Shown here: positions 52,462-60,979 of the stretch, one piece after another
How positions within the stretch are numbered: the stretch's first letter is position 1
Layout of the letters: each line of letters opens with the position of its first letter
Source: an uncultured Clostridia bacterium
GTDB taxonomy: Bacteria > Bacillota > Clostridia > Christensenellales > CAG-917
Assembly (NCBI GenBank): GCA_949283145.1
Contig: CASDRL010000022.1
Span: 1-62,543 of the forward strand
Direction: 5' to 3'
DNA length: 62,543 nt
Position numbers and translations under genes: made by a program
Notes under the pieces: generated by a model
Told to the model about the DNA's origin: nothing
Seen by the model: only the letters and a program-made list of their open reading frames with translations
Databases searched by the model: none

Positions 52462-54192
52462 CTATTTCAAAAATCCGTTCTTCCGCATTTGCGGCGCTGT
52501 TTTCGTCTCCCGCACCGCTCGTCTTTCCCCTATGCTGTCAAAAAGAGGCACGCCCTTTTCGTACAAAATGTACAAACCTGCGGCGGCAACTGCGGCAGAG
52601 ACCGCTATGATGAGACACCAGTAAAGCGCGAGCACTCCGCTTCTGCCCATCGCGTCTTCCAGCCCCGCCATGAATACGCCCGCAACGACAAACGCAACAG
52701 CGGGGATGATGCAAAGCATCATCGGGATGAGCGCCGCGGCTCCGCCGCCCGCACCCGCTCTCATATCCGACTGCGTCTTCCAGTGCACGTTGCCCTTCTT
52801 TATGTCGAAATAGATGTGCAGCGCGCTCGTCCCCGTGCAGAACAGCACCGAAACGATCACGATGGCGAAAGCGGAGCCGATGTCGATGCGGTAAAGCGCC
52901 GCGGCAAGCACGAATATCACCGCAAGAGACGCGCCCGCGGTCAGCAGCGAGAACGCCAGTTTTGCACTGACGGACGTCTTGGGCGGCACGGGCAGGAATT
53001 TGGAGATGAAAAAGGACTCTCCTTCCCTCGAATATGCGGTCATCGCCGCCATATTGGTGCCGCAGAGGAAAATGACGGGATAGATGAGCACGATGCCGCG
53101 CATCATCATCTCGGAAGCGAATTCGCTCATCGTCCTGTCGCCGTCTCCCCTGATGAAGAAATACATCACAGCCATAACTATCGGCGCCAGCACCACGTTG
53201 GAGAACATGCCCATTGCGGCGGACGGGTCGCGCATCACGGAAAGAAAATCTTTTTTGATCAGCGCGGTGAAAATGTTGTTTTGCTTGCCCGCGCCCTTTG
53301 CAGAGCTCTCTTCCGCGGGAGACTCGACGCGTCCCGACGTGATCCTGCGATAAAACAGCATCGCGAAAAGTACTGTCGCGGCGCCTATCGCCGCCCAGAT
53401 CGCCGCGCCGATGCCGAAGTTGACCGCGGCATCTATCCCGAGACACATCGAGATGAGTACGGAGTTCGGGTACATCACTTCGGAGAGCAGCCTAAGTCCT
53501 TCGAGGGCGCTCTCCGAGACGATCGTGCCGTTTTGTCCGAATCCTTCCGTGTTCACGAAAAACACGAGCACCATATACGCTGCCATCAGGATGACGTAAA
53601 ACAGCAATGAAAGCACGGTCTTGACCACCGCCCTGCCTTTCAGGTGCGAGCCGATCCAGATCACGGGCATGGAAAAAAGCACAATTATGAAGATGGGGAG
53701 CATGGGCGCCGCCAGAACGATGACCGCGATGAGCGGGAAAAACCCGTAGAACATCGGGTTGCCGAATGCCGAGTACGTCACCGACACCGTGAGCACGGAC
53801 GGGATGAGCAACACCGCGGCGATCTTGAGCGCGGACACGTAAACTATGAGCAGTTTCGCGAAAAAGACGGAGACCGGGCGCAGCGGCAGTGCGGAGAGAA
53901 AAGCCGCGTCTTCCGCCGAATAGAGAGTGCCCAGCACCGTGGGAAGTGTCATGAACAGGATGAAAAGCTGCACCGCCGACAGTATGGCGTTGAGCAGCGT
54001 CATCGCGGAATAGCGGGTCGTAAGTTCCGCGGATACGAACCCGAGCATGACGCAGATGACCGCCACCATTGGCAGAAGCGAGAGCGTCATCACCGTCTGG
54101 CTCGTAAGTTTCCGTTTGCCGCCGTTGCTCTCTTTCGACACGGCGTAACGGTTTTTATAGAGCACGCGGAAAATCAACAGAAAATCCTTCAT
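52462..54192 (-). CDS. ABC-2-type exporter permease
   Basis: A 576-residue membrane protein with about twelve hydrophobic segments in two halves, separated by a hydrophilic loop (about 290-310). No solute-binding domain or catalytic motif is visible. It overlaps the ATPase gene by 4 nt and is its transport partner. The family resembles uncharacterised two-module ABC exporters in Bacillota (EcsB- or YthQ-like); the substrate is unknown. Confidence 0.82.
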   Translation of the reverse strand: MKDFLLIFRVLYKNRYAVSKESNGGKRKLTSQTVMTLSLLPMVAVICVMLGFVSAELTTRYSAMTLLNAILSAVQLFILFMTLPTVLGTLYSAEDAAFLSALPLRPVSVFFAKLLIVYVSALKIAAVLLIPSVLTVSVTYSAFGNPMFYGFFPLIAVIVLAAPMLPIFIIVLFSMPVIWIGSHLKGRAVVKTVLSLLFYVILMAAYMVLVFFVNTEGFGQNGTIVSESALEGLRLLSEVMYPNSVLISMCLGIDAAVNFGIGAAIWAAIGAATVLFAMLFYRRITSGRVESPAEESSAKGAGKQNNIFTALIKKDFLSVMRDPSAAMGMFSNVVLAPIVMAVMYFFIRGDGDRTMSEFASEMMMRGIVLIYPVIFLCGTNMAAMTAYSREGESFFISKFLPVPPKTSVSAKLAFSLLTAGASLAVIFVLAAALYRIDIGSAFAIVIVSVLFCTGTSALHIYFDIKKGNVHWKTQSDMRAGAGGGAAALIPMMLCIIPAVAFVVAGVFMAGLEDAMGRSGVLALYWCLIIAVSAAVAAAGLYILYEKGVPLFDSIGERRAVRETKTAPQMRKNGFLK

Positions 54193-54962
54193 TCCGCGCC
54201 GTTGTCCTCCGCATTTGTCTCGCCCGATGGGAGCGCTTCCGCGCTGTCCGTAAGTTTGAGGAAAAGTTCTTCCAGCGATTCGTTGAGTCCGGTGGTTTTG
54301 AGCTGGGCGATCGTACAGTCGGCAAGCAGCTTCCCACCGTCAATTATGCCAACGCGGTCGCACACCTTTTCCACAACATCCAGCACATGGGAGCTGAAAA
54401 AGACGCAATTTCCTCTGTCGGCATGTTCCCGCATAAGTTTTTTGAGATTGTACGAGGACTTGGGGTCAAGGCCGGTCATGGGTTCGTCCAGGATCCACAC
54501 CTTCGGCTCGTGGATGAGTGCGCCGATGATATTCAGCTTCTGCTTCATTCCGTGCGAATAGGATTTGATCTGCTTATTCACGGCGTCTTCGAGCGAAAAG
54601 AGGGCGAGATACTCTTCCATCCGCGCGCTGCGCTCCGCATAAGGAACGCCGAACACGTCGCAGACGAAATTGAGAAATTCCCTCCCGGTGAGCCCTTCAT
54701 AGAGGATATGGTCGTCGGAAACGTAGCCGATGAGCCTCTTTGCCGCAAGCGGATCGTCCTTCAGATCGACTCCGCAGATGGTGACCGAGCCGCTCTCGAA
54801 ACCGACGATGCCCGTGATGCATTTGATGGTGGTGGATTTTCCCGCCCCGTTCGGTCCGATGAAACCGTAGATCTCCCCCTCGCCGATGTTGAGGGAGAGC
54901 TCTTCGACGGAGGGACGCAGGTTCCCCGTATAAGTCTTCGTGAGTCTGTTTACATTCAGCAT
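54189..54962 (-). CDS. ABC transporter ATP-binding protein
   Basis: A 257-residue nucleotide-binding domain. Walker A GPNGAGKSTTIKC, the signature SYSHGMKQKLNIIGAL, Walker B KVWILDEPMTGLDP and the H-loop SSHVLD are present. The sequence NRLTKTYTGNLRPSVEELSL at the start is typical of CcmA-type exporters. The ATG at 54962 is chosen because the domain begins there; no ribosome site is clear. It is the first gene of a set leading into the permease, ruvX and DUF1292. Confidence 0.9.
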   Translation of the reverse strand: MLNVNRLTKTYTGNLRPSVEELSLNIGEGEIYGFIGPNGAGKSTTIKCITGIVGFESGSVTICGVDLKDDPLAAKRLIGYVSDDHILYEGLTGREFLNFVCDVFGVPYAERSARMEEYLALFSLEDAVNKQIKSYSHGMKQKLNIIGALIHEPKVWILDEPMTGLDPKSSYNLKKLMREHADRGNCVFFSSHVLDVVEKVCDRVGIIDGGKLLADCTIAQLKTTGLNESLEELFLKLTDSAEALPSGETNAEDNGAE

Positions 54963-55117
54963 AGTGTTCACAAACGGCGACACAGTGCAAACAAAAGCTG
55001 CGCTGCGCCTGCATTTCAAATCATATCAGAGAAATCGATGGCTGTAAACAAAATACGATGCGTTAATACCCGCCGTTCGGGCGCGTTTTTAGTTGCGGGA
55101 TCGCTCGTTCTCACGGG

Positions 55118-56512
55118 TCAGAACGATTTGTCAACGCCGGTGTCCGCGCCTGCAACGATATGCAACGGAATGTCGCCGAGCGTCACGGCGGGCACGCCCG
55201 ACATCACTGTCCCGTTCACGGTGAGAGGGGGCGCCCCGCGCACTATCTCGATCTCGTGCACCGTGCCCGAGTGCTCGATCGCACAGCGCACGCTCACTAT
55301 CCCCTCGGGAAGAGCGCGGCAGACGGAAAGGGAATCGCCGTCCACTCTCACGCCGAAATCCGCGAGAACATTTCTGGTTTTCGGCATAAAACTACTCTTG
55401 ATTTTTGCCTTTTTGATAATACTTTTCTTCTTCCCGCCAAAGAAAAGCTGCATCATTTCGGGGGATGAAAGCGCTCTGGCGAGCAATGTAAGGTCTCCTT
55501 TTGCCGTTGTCGAGACGACACTTCCTTTCCCTGCCGTGAAACGCAGCGTGCGGAGAGGCGGGAGCATGCCGTAGCCGCCGTAATCGCGCAGGCGCAGCGC
55601 GTATGCGTATTCGTCAAGATTTTCCGCGCCGCTCAGTTCACCCAGTTTTTTCATGAACGCCGCCCGCGTGTCGGGAGCAGCCGAAACATAGGCGTCAAAC
55701 TCCCGGAGAACGGACACGGGGGCGTAATAAGAGGAAAAATCGAAGATCTCTATGTTGTCGATGGCGTCGATGACATTACCAAGATAAAAGGCGGTCTCGT
55801 CTGCGAGCGCCAGATAGCCGTCGCGGAATTTCGTGATGTCGTAGCCCAGTTCTTCCGCACAAAAGCGGGAGAAGATCACTCCCCGCATGGCTTTGTATGT
55901 CTTGAAGAGCGTCGCAAGGCGCGGATGCTTTGCCGCGTGCCCGGCGGCTCTCATAACTTTTTCCGTCTTTGTGATGCGGGCGCAGAGAAAAGCCAGTTTT
56001 TCGAACAGTACGAACCGGAACGCCTTCTCCATCTGCTCTATCTCGGAGAATGTGAGCGTATGCACGGCGTTGAAAGCGCCGATGGCCGTCTCCGCTCTGT
56101 CCGCGCAGAAGATGTAGCGCGAATTTTCCAGCACCAGCCGCGCCAGAGTGACGGCGCGCGCCTCGCCCTTTGCGTACGGAAGGTCGCCGAGTGCGGAAAA
56201 ATCCTCTTTCGCAAGTTTTTCAAGATCCTCTTTTCTTTCGCGCAATATGCCCCGCAGCCGTTCGAGAGCTCCGTCGTCGGCAGGACGGACGCAATGTGAA
56301 AGTGCGCGCATCACCGCCCTTTTCATCGCCGCCGTATCAGGCTCTTTCCCTCCGTCCGAAGGCATGCCGAGGTTTTCGGCACATTCACGGGCGCGAGCTG
56401 CAAGCCCCTCCTCTTTGAGAGCCGCGGTGAACCGCTCGCGCATTGCGGGGCGCGTCAGCAAATAGATGATGACAAAAAGCGCGGTCACACCTCCCGCGAT
56501 CGCATATTCCAT
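55118..56512 (-). CDS. Unrecognised membrane-anchored protein
   Basis: 464 residues I do not recognise. One membrane segment at the extreme N-terminus (IAGGVTALFVIIYLL) is followed by a large, mostly helical soluble part (about 40-340) rich in Glu, Arg and Ala. A C-terminal beta-rich part with TVNGTVMSGVPAVTL ends the protein. A weak resemblance in the helical part (RPADDGALERLRGIL, EIEQMEKAFRFVLFEKL) to regions of very large glucan-synthase-like enzymes is too thin to use. The ATG at 56512 is preferred; a GTG at 56554 is possible. No neighbour hints at function. Confidence 0.6.
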   Translation of the reverse strand: MEYAIAGGVTALFVIIYLLTRPAMRERFTAALKEEGLAARARECAENLGMPSDGGKEPDTAAMKRAVMRALSHCVRPADDGALERLRGILRERKEDLEKLAKEDFSALGDLPYAKGEARAVTLARLVLENSRYIFCADRAETAIGAFNAVHTLTFSEIEQMEKAFRFVLFEKLAFLCARITKTEKVMRAAGHAAKHPRLATLFKTYKAMRGVIFSRFCAEELGYDITKFRDGYLALADETAFYLGNVIDAIDNIEIFDFSSYYAPVSVLREFDAYVSAAPDTRAAFMKKLGELSGAENLDEYAYALRLRDYGGYGMLPPLRTLRFTAGKGSVVSTTAKGDLTLLARALSSPEMMQLFFGGKKKSIIKKAKIKSSFMPKTRNVLADFGVRVDGDSLSVCRALPEGIVSVRCAIEHSGTVHEIEIVRGAPPLTVNGTVMSGVPAVTLGDIPLHIVAGADTGVDKSF

Positions 56513-56625
56513 ACCCCGATCATTCCCGTTTTGCCGCGATTTATTCCCGTGCACGACGTTGAACTACGTATGTTTTCCTGCTTTTATTGTAGTTTAGGCG
56601 TATGTCGGGCTATTTCGGGAAGACA

Positions 56626-56651
56626 GAAAAAACGCGCCTCTTGCGGCGCGT
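56626..56651 (-). terminator. Terminator of rnpB
   Basis: ACGCGCC/GGCGCGT stem with a GCAAGA loop, followed by TTTTTTC on the minus strand, 10 nt after the RNase P RNA 3' end. Confidence 0.85.
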
Positions 56652-56660
56652 CTTTCCGTG

Positions 56661-56978
56661 TGCGAGCATAGTCTGTAAGCCGAGTTCTGTCTTGGACGAC
56701 GATCTATCTCGGCCGCATGTTGCCATACGGCTCTAGCGAACGGGAGCTTGCGGGCAGCATTTCACGCTCCTTTCTTGCATCGGGTGGGGTTTACACCGCG
56801 CCTCGTCGCCGATTTGCGGGTGAGCTCTTACCTCGCCTTTCCATCCTTACCCTTGCGGGCGGTTTTTTTCTGTTGCACTTTCCTTGAAGTCGCCTTCACA
56901 GGCAGTTGACCTGCACCCTTGCCCTGTGATGCTCGGACTTTCCTCACGTTTCCGTGCCGTCGCCCGGCTATCTCGCGC
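56661..56978 (-). ncRNA. rnpB: RNase P RNA
   Basis: About 318 nt. Helix P1 is formed by GCGAGATAG at the 5' end and CTATGCTCGC at the 3' end. Conserved core elements are visible on the minus strand: GAGGAAAGTCCGAGC (P4/CR-I), an ACAGAAA stretch, GGTAAGAG and the final AGACAGAACTCGGCTTACAG. It is the catalytic RNA that matures tRNA 5' ends together with RnpA. Exact ends are within a few bases. Confidence 0.95.
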
Positions 56979-56981
56979 AAT

Positions 56982-57011
56982 AATTTAAGCACAGATCGAG
57001 CGGATTAGCAA
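56982..57011 (-). promoter_or_regulatory. Probable promoter of rnpB
   Basis: TTGCTA (57006-57011), 18-nt spacer, TAAATT (56982-56987) on the minus strand, placing initiation at about the 5' end of P1. Confidence 0.5.
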
Positions 57012-57069
57012 GCATTTTCGCATTATTCCGGTCGGCACACATGTCCGACGCGTAACGGCTTGACTGTAT

Positions 57070-58779
57070 TTACGCTCTCTTGGCGGAATCTTCGACCGAA
57101 CGCTTGTATTCCTCCGCCCACTTTTTCATCTCGCGGGCGTGCGGCACCGCGTGCGCGGAGTAATCGTTGCCGCCGATGAGACGCGCAACTTCATCCGTGT
57201 CGTCATTGAGAAGCACGAGGCGGGTGAGCGTCTTGCCGCCTTCCACTCTCTTTTCTATCAGGAAATGGCTGTCCGCCATTGCCGCAAGCGAAGGCATATG
57301 CGTGATGGCGATGACTTGCCGCGAACGCGAGATGTTGCACATTTTTTCCGCAACGACTGCGGAAATATGCCCGGAGATGCCGGTGTCTATCTCGTCGAAC
57401 ACCATGGTGCCGATGCCGTCTATGCCTGCGACTATATTTTTGAGCGCGAGCATGAAGCGGGACATTTCACCGCCGGAAATGATCTTTGCGAGCGGTTTGA
57501 GCGGTTCGCCGACATTGGGCGAGATGAGGAATTCCACCCTGTCGCCGCCGCTTGCCCCGACATTGTCCGCCGAGTAGTCGCTCTCGATGTTCACTTTGAA
57601 TGTGGTGCCGCCCATCCCGAGATCGCCGAGTTCTTTCGTTATGGCGCCCTCGAACTCCTGTGCCGCTTTTTTGCGCAATGCGCCGAGTTTTTCCGCGGCG
57701 GCGGTGAGCTCTTTCCCTTTTGCCAAGATCGCGCGTTCCAGCTCTTCGACTCTCTCGGACGCATTTGCGAGAGTGTCCGCTTCCGCTACGGCTTTCTCGT
57801 AGAATTCCGTCATTGCGGCATAACTGCCGCCGTACTTGCGCTGCAGATTGCGCACCGTTTCCAGCCGCTCTTCCACGGCATCGGCGCTTTTGGCGTCGAA
57901 ATCGAATTCGCGCATCATATCGCCGATCGTCTCGCCGATGTCTTCTATCTCCGTCTTGGCGGCGTCCAGCCTGTCGCAAAGAGGTTCTATGCCTCCGTCG
58001 AATGAGGAGATGGTGTGGAGGCTCGCCGCCGCGGCTTTCAGATTGCCGCCGACGGACGCTCCGTCATATCCTTCAAGTGCGCTCCTTGCGGAAGAGAGCG
58101 CGGAAAGGATCTTTTCCGTGTTCCGGATGCGTTTGCGCTTTTCGAGGAGCTCTTCCTCTTCCCCTTCCTCGATGCCCGCACGCTCGATCTCTTCGATCTG
58201 AAATCTCAGCACATCCAGCCGTCTCGCCCTCTCGCTCTCGTCGCCGAAACGGGAAAATTCCGCTTTCAACGCGCGGTATTCTTCGTGGAGCTCTCCGACT
58301 TCATCACGTGCGGAAAGTATATCTTTGCCGCCTATGCCGTCCAGCATACCTTCGTGATTGGCGGGTTTGATGAGGGATTGGTGTTCGTGCTGTCCGTGGA
58401 TGTCCACCAAAAGTTCCGTGAGCCCTTTGAGCACGGAAAGCGTGGTCACTCTGCCGTTGATGCGGCACTCGTTTTTTCCGTCCGCGCTCATTTTGCGGCG
58501 GATGACAAGGACCTCTTCGGGCTCTATGCCCACATCTTCGAGATAAGCTTCGACTGCGGGCGTGAGATAATCCTCAAAGACCGCCTCGACCGCGGCGTGA
58601 TCGGTGCCGTAGCGTATGAGACTGCGGTCCGCGCGCTCGCCGAGGACGAACCCGAGGGAATCGATGATGAGAGATTTGCCCGCGCCTGTCTCACCGCTCA
58701 GGATATTTAGCTTGTCTCCGAGCTCGAATTCCACCCTGTCGATGAGCGCGATGTTCTGCACCGAAACCGATCTGATCAT
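57070..58779 (-). CDS. recN: DNA repair protein RecN
   Basis: A 569-residue SMC-like ATPase for double-strand-break repair. Walker A GETGAGKSLIIDSLGFVLGERAD (first half) is at the N-terminus. A coiled-coil arm runs from about 150 to 380, and the signature ISGGEMSRFMLALK and Walker B MVFDEIDTGISG are near the C-terminus. It overlaps argR by 4 nt. nadK-argR-recN is a standard Bacillota order. Confidence 0.96.
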   Translation of the reverse strand: MIRSVSVQNIALIDRVEFELGDKLNILSGETGAGKSLIIDSLGFVLGERADRSLIRYGTDHAAVEAVFEDYLTPAVEAYLEDVGIEPEEVLVIRRKMSADGKNECRINGRVTTLSVLKGLTELLVDIHGQHEHQSLIKPANHEGMLDGIGGKDILSARDEVGELHEEYRALKAEFSRFGDESERARRLDVLRFQIEEIERAGIEEGEEEELLEKRKRIRNTEKILSALSSARSALEGYDGASVGGNLKAAAASLHTISSFDGGIEPLCDRLDAAKTEIEDIGETIGDMMREFDFDAKSADAVEERLETVRNLQRKYGGSYAAMTEFYEKAVAEADTLANASERVEELERAILAKGKELTAAAEKLGALRKKAAQEFEGAITKELGDLGMGGTTFKVNIESDYSADNVGASGGDRVEFLISPNVGEPLKPLAKIISGGEMSRFMLALKNIVAGIDGIGTMVFDEIDTGISGHISAVVAEKMCNISRSRQVIAITHMPSLAAMADSHFLIEKRVEGGKTLTRLVLLNDDTDEVARLIGGNDYSAHAVPHAREMKKWAEEYKRSVEDSAKRA

Positions 58780-59234
58780 GGCCGCAGGATCTCCTCCAAT
58801 TTAGCGGCGACTTCTTCGGCGTGGACTGCGGTGTCCACTGCGGCAAAGATGGTATTGTCGCCTGCGATGACGCCGAGGACTCCGTTGAGTTCCAGTCTGT
58901 CGATCGTCTCCGCGGCTGCGTTTGCGGAGCCCGTTTCCGTCTTGATGACAACGATGTTTTCGGCAACTTTGATGGAAACGACGGTGTTGCGGAACACGCT
59001 GAGAAAGCGCTCGGACCTGGCGTCTTTGGGCTGCTGCACCTGATAGCGGTATTTCTTGCCGTCCGGGGACAGCACCTTGACCAGCCCGAGGTCGCGGATG
59101 TCACGGGAGACCGTCGCCTGAGTGACGGAAAATCCGTCCTCAAAAAGGCGGGAAACAAGCTCTTCCTGTGTGTCTACGTCGTATCTGGAAATGATCTCTA
59201 CGATCCTTCTCTGACGTGCGTTCTTGCCTGTCAT
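58776..59234 (-). CDS. argR: Arginine repressor ArgR
   Basis: A 152-residue regulator of arginine biosynthesis and catabolism, working as a hexamer with arginine as co-repressor. The N-terminal winged helix has SRDIRDLGLVKV. The C-terminal hexamer core ends with the Asp pair in IAGDNTIFA, which binds arginine in relatives. The ATG at 59234 follows GGAGGTGACGC and overlaps the nadK stop; the ORF could start 11 codons earlier without a ribosome site. Confidence 0.95.
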   Translation of the reverse strand: MTGKNARQRRIVEIISRYDVDTQEELVSRLFEDGFSVTQATVSRDIRDLGLVKVLSPDGKKYRYQVQQPKDARSERFLSVFRNTVVSIKVAENIVVIKTETGSANAAAETIDRLELNGVLGVIAGDNTIFAAVDTAVHAEEVAAKLEEILRP

Positions 59235-60046
59235 TGCGTCACCTCCGCGGACTGCGCCGAGCCCCATCTGTTCATTTTGTCAAGCAGTCTTGCGTAAAAA
59301 TCCTTTCCTCCCGCATCGACGAAAGGCGCGGTGAGCGGCGAACGCTTCACTTTGACCGACGCGCGCGAAGACAGCGTGCCCGAAGCCGTTCCGTCCACGA
59401 TGATGCCCGCGCCTTCGCCGCCTATGATGTCGAGCTCTATCGAGGCGTCTGCGCCCACAACGAGAGGACGGGAATGCAGGGTGTGCGGACAGACCGGGTT
59501 GACGACAAGCGCGCTGAGATCGGGAGCAAGCACGGGGCCGCCCGCGGAAAGCGAATAAGCCGTGGAGCCCGTGGGCGTCGCGACGATGACGCCGTCGCTG
59601 CGGTACGCGTCCGAAAACTGCCCGTTCACCCTGAGTTCTATGCTCACGGGACGGGTGGACGCGCTCTTCACCACGATATCGTTGAGTGCGAGATAACTCT
59701 TGCCGTCCGCAGTGCACTCGATGAGCATCCTGCGCGCCACGCTCTCGCATACGAGCGCGGCGGCAAGCGTTTTGACGTCCACTTGTGCGTCGAATTGCGT
59801 AAGGAAACCGAGATTGCCGATGTTGACGCCGACGAGAGGAACGTCCGCACGCGCGGCACGGACGGCGGCTTCCAGCATGGTGCCGTCTCCGCCGAAAGCG
59901 AGCAAGCGGTCGAACCCCGCGGGGATCTCGCGCCCCTGCGGGATCTCGGTCAGCAAGAAACCGCTCTCCGAAGAGAGATCGTGCAAAAGTTTGCTGCGGA
60001 CGGGATGTCCCGTCAAAGACGATTTGGTGTAAACTGCTATCCTCAT
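59231..60046 (-). CDS. nadK: NAD kinase
   Basis: A 271-residue enzyme making NADP. The GGDG motif is in AFGGDGTMLEA, the NE/D-type motif is in GVNIGNLGFL, and the PTGSTAYSLSAGGP loop follows. The ATG at 60046 is chosen because a promoter is predicted at 60071-60099; an ATG at 60091 lies upstream of the expected transcript start. First gene of the nadK-argR-recN run. Confidence 0.94.
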   Translation of the reverse strand: MRIAVYTKSSLTGHPVRSKLLHDLSSESGFLLTEIPQGREIPAGFDRLLAFGGDGTMLEAAVRAARADVPLVGVNIGNLGFLTQFDAQVDVKTLAAALVCESVARRMLIECTADGKSYLALNDIVVKSASTRPVSIELRVNGQFSDAYRSDGVIVATPTGSTAYSLSAGGPVLAPDLSALVVNPVCPHTLHSRPLVVGADASIELDIIGGEGAGIIVDGTASGTLSSRASVKVKRSPLTAPFVDAGGKDFYARLLDKMNRWGSAQSAEVTQ

Positions 60047-60054
60047 AATCCAAT

Positions 60055-60066
60055 ATCCGATCGGAT
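60055..60066. promoter_or_regulatory. 12-bp palindrome over the nadK transcription start
   Basis: ATCCGATCGGAT is a perfect palindrome, between the predicted -10 box and the nadK start codon and at the predicted initiation point. It does not look like an ArgR box (AT-rich TNTGAAT-type). It could be an operator for an unknown repressor. Confidence 0.4.
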
Positions 60067-60070
60067 TATG

Positions 60071-60099
60071 ATTATACATTGCCGAACGCATAAATTCAA
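60071..60099 (-). promoter_or_regulatory. Promoter of nadK-argR-recN
   Basis: TTGAAT (60094-60099), 17-nt spacer, TATAAT (60071-60076) on the minus strand. Confidence 0.75.
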
Positions 60100-60268
60100 G
60101 CGTTAAAGCATATTATCCTGATATTTTTGTATGAAAACGAATAATATAATTTTTTCGGACGTTTTTTATGCACGATTTTGAGACGAAGTGCATAAGCGTT
60201 GCATAATTATGAATGCATATTTTACGGCAGAGATGTGCGGAGCCGCAAAACCGACGGCGGGAAAGCGG

Positions 60269-60979
60269 TCACTTTTCGAGAAGCAAAAGATATTCCCTGT
60301 TTTTGTCCTCGTACATCACGGGGGACGGCGCGGAACCGAGCACTTTGAAGCCCGCCGTTTCGGCAGCCGCCGCCACCTTTTCCACCGCCTTTTTCCTCTC
60401 CTTTTCCGAAAGGACGATGCCTTTCTTTGAAAGGGCGCTTTTCCCCGCTTCAAACTGCGGTTTTACGAGTACGACCGCCCTTCCGCCCTCTTTCAGGACG
60501 CCGAAAAACGCGGGAAGCACTAGGGTCAGGGAAATAAAACTGAGATCTGCGGAAAGAAAGTCTTTGTCCGCGGTGGGCGGGAGTTCTCTGGCATTCGCTT
60601 TGAGGAATGTCACGCGGCTGTCGGAAAGGATATTCTCGGGCAGAGCGCACTCCCCTACATCAACGGCAAGCACGCTCTTTGCGCCCTTTCTCAGCATGAG
60701 ATCGGTAAAACCGCCGTTGGAGCAGCCTATATCGGCGCAATCCGCTCCCGAAAGGTCGAGGGAAAAGACGCGGAGAGCTTCCGCGAGTTTATATGCGCCC
60801 TGCGAGGCGTAGCCTTCATCTTCAAGGATGCGCGCGGTCTTGCAGTCTTCCGGGACGTCGAAAGAGGGCTTTTTCACCACTCTGCCGTCCACTTCGACCA
60901 GCCCGCGCAAAATGAGATTTTCCGCATAAGTGCGGGAACGAAGGGAAAATTCGCGCTGCAAAAAAACATCAAGCCTCAT
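60269..60979 (-). CDS. tlyA: TlyA family rRNA 2'-O-methyltransferase/hemolysin-like protein
   Basis: A 236-residue protein. The N-terminal S4 RNA-binding domain (about 1-60, MRLDVFLQREFSLRSRTYA) is followed by an FtsJ-like Rossmann methyltransferase with the SAM motif CADIGCSNGGFTDLML. The family methylates rRNA ribose (TlyA of mycobacteria acts on 16S C1409 and 23S C1920). It is shorter than TlyA of about 270 because the C-terminal part is short. It overlaps oapA by 11 nt and so is expressed with it. In B. halodurans this gene is among the neighbours of OLE RNA. Confidence 0.9.
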   Translation of the reverse strand: MRLDVFLQREFSLRSRTYAENLILRGLVEVDGRVVKKPSFDVPEDCKTARILEDEGYASQGAYKLAEALRVFSLDLSGADCADIGCSNGGFTDLMLRKGAKSVLAVDVGECALPENILSDSRVTFLKANARELPPTADKDFLSADLSFISLTLVLPAFFGVLKEGGRAVVLVKPQFEAGKSALSKKGIVLSEKERKKAVEKVAAAAETAGFKVLGSAPSPVMYEDKNREYLLLLEK

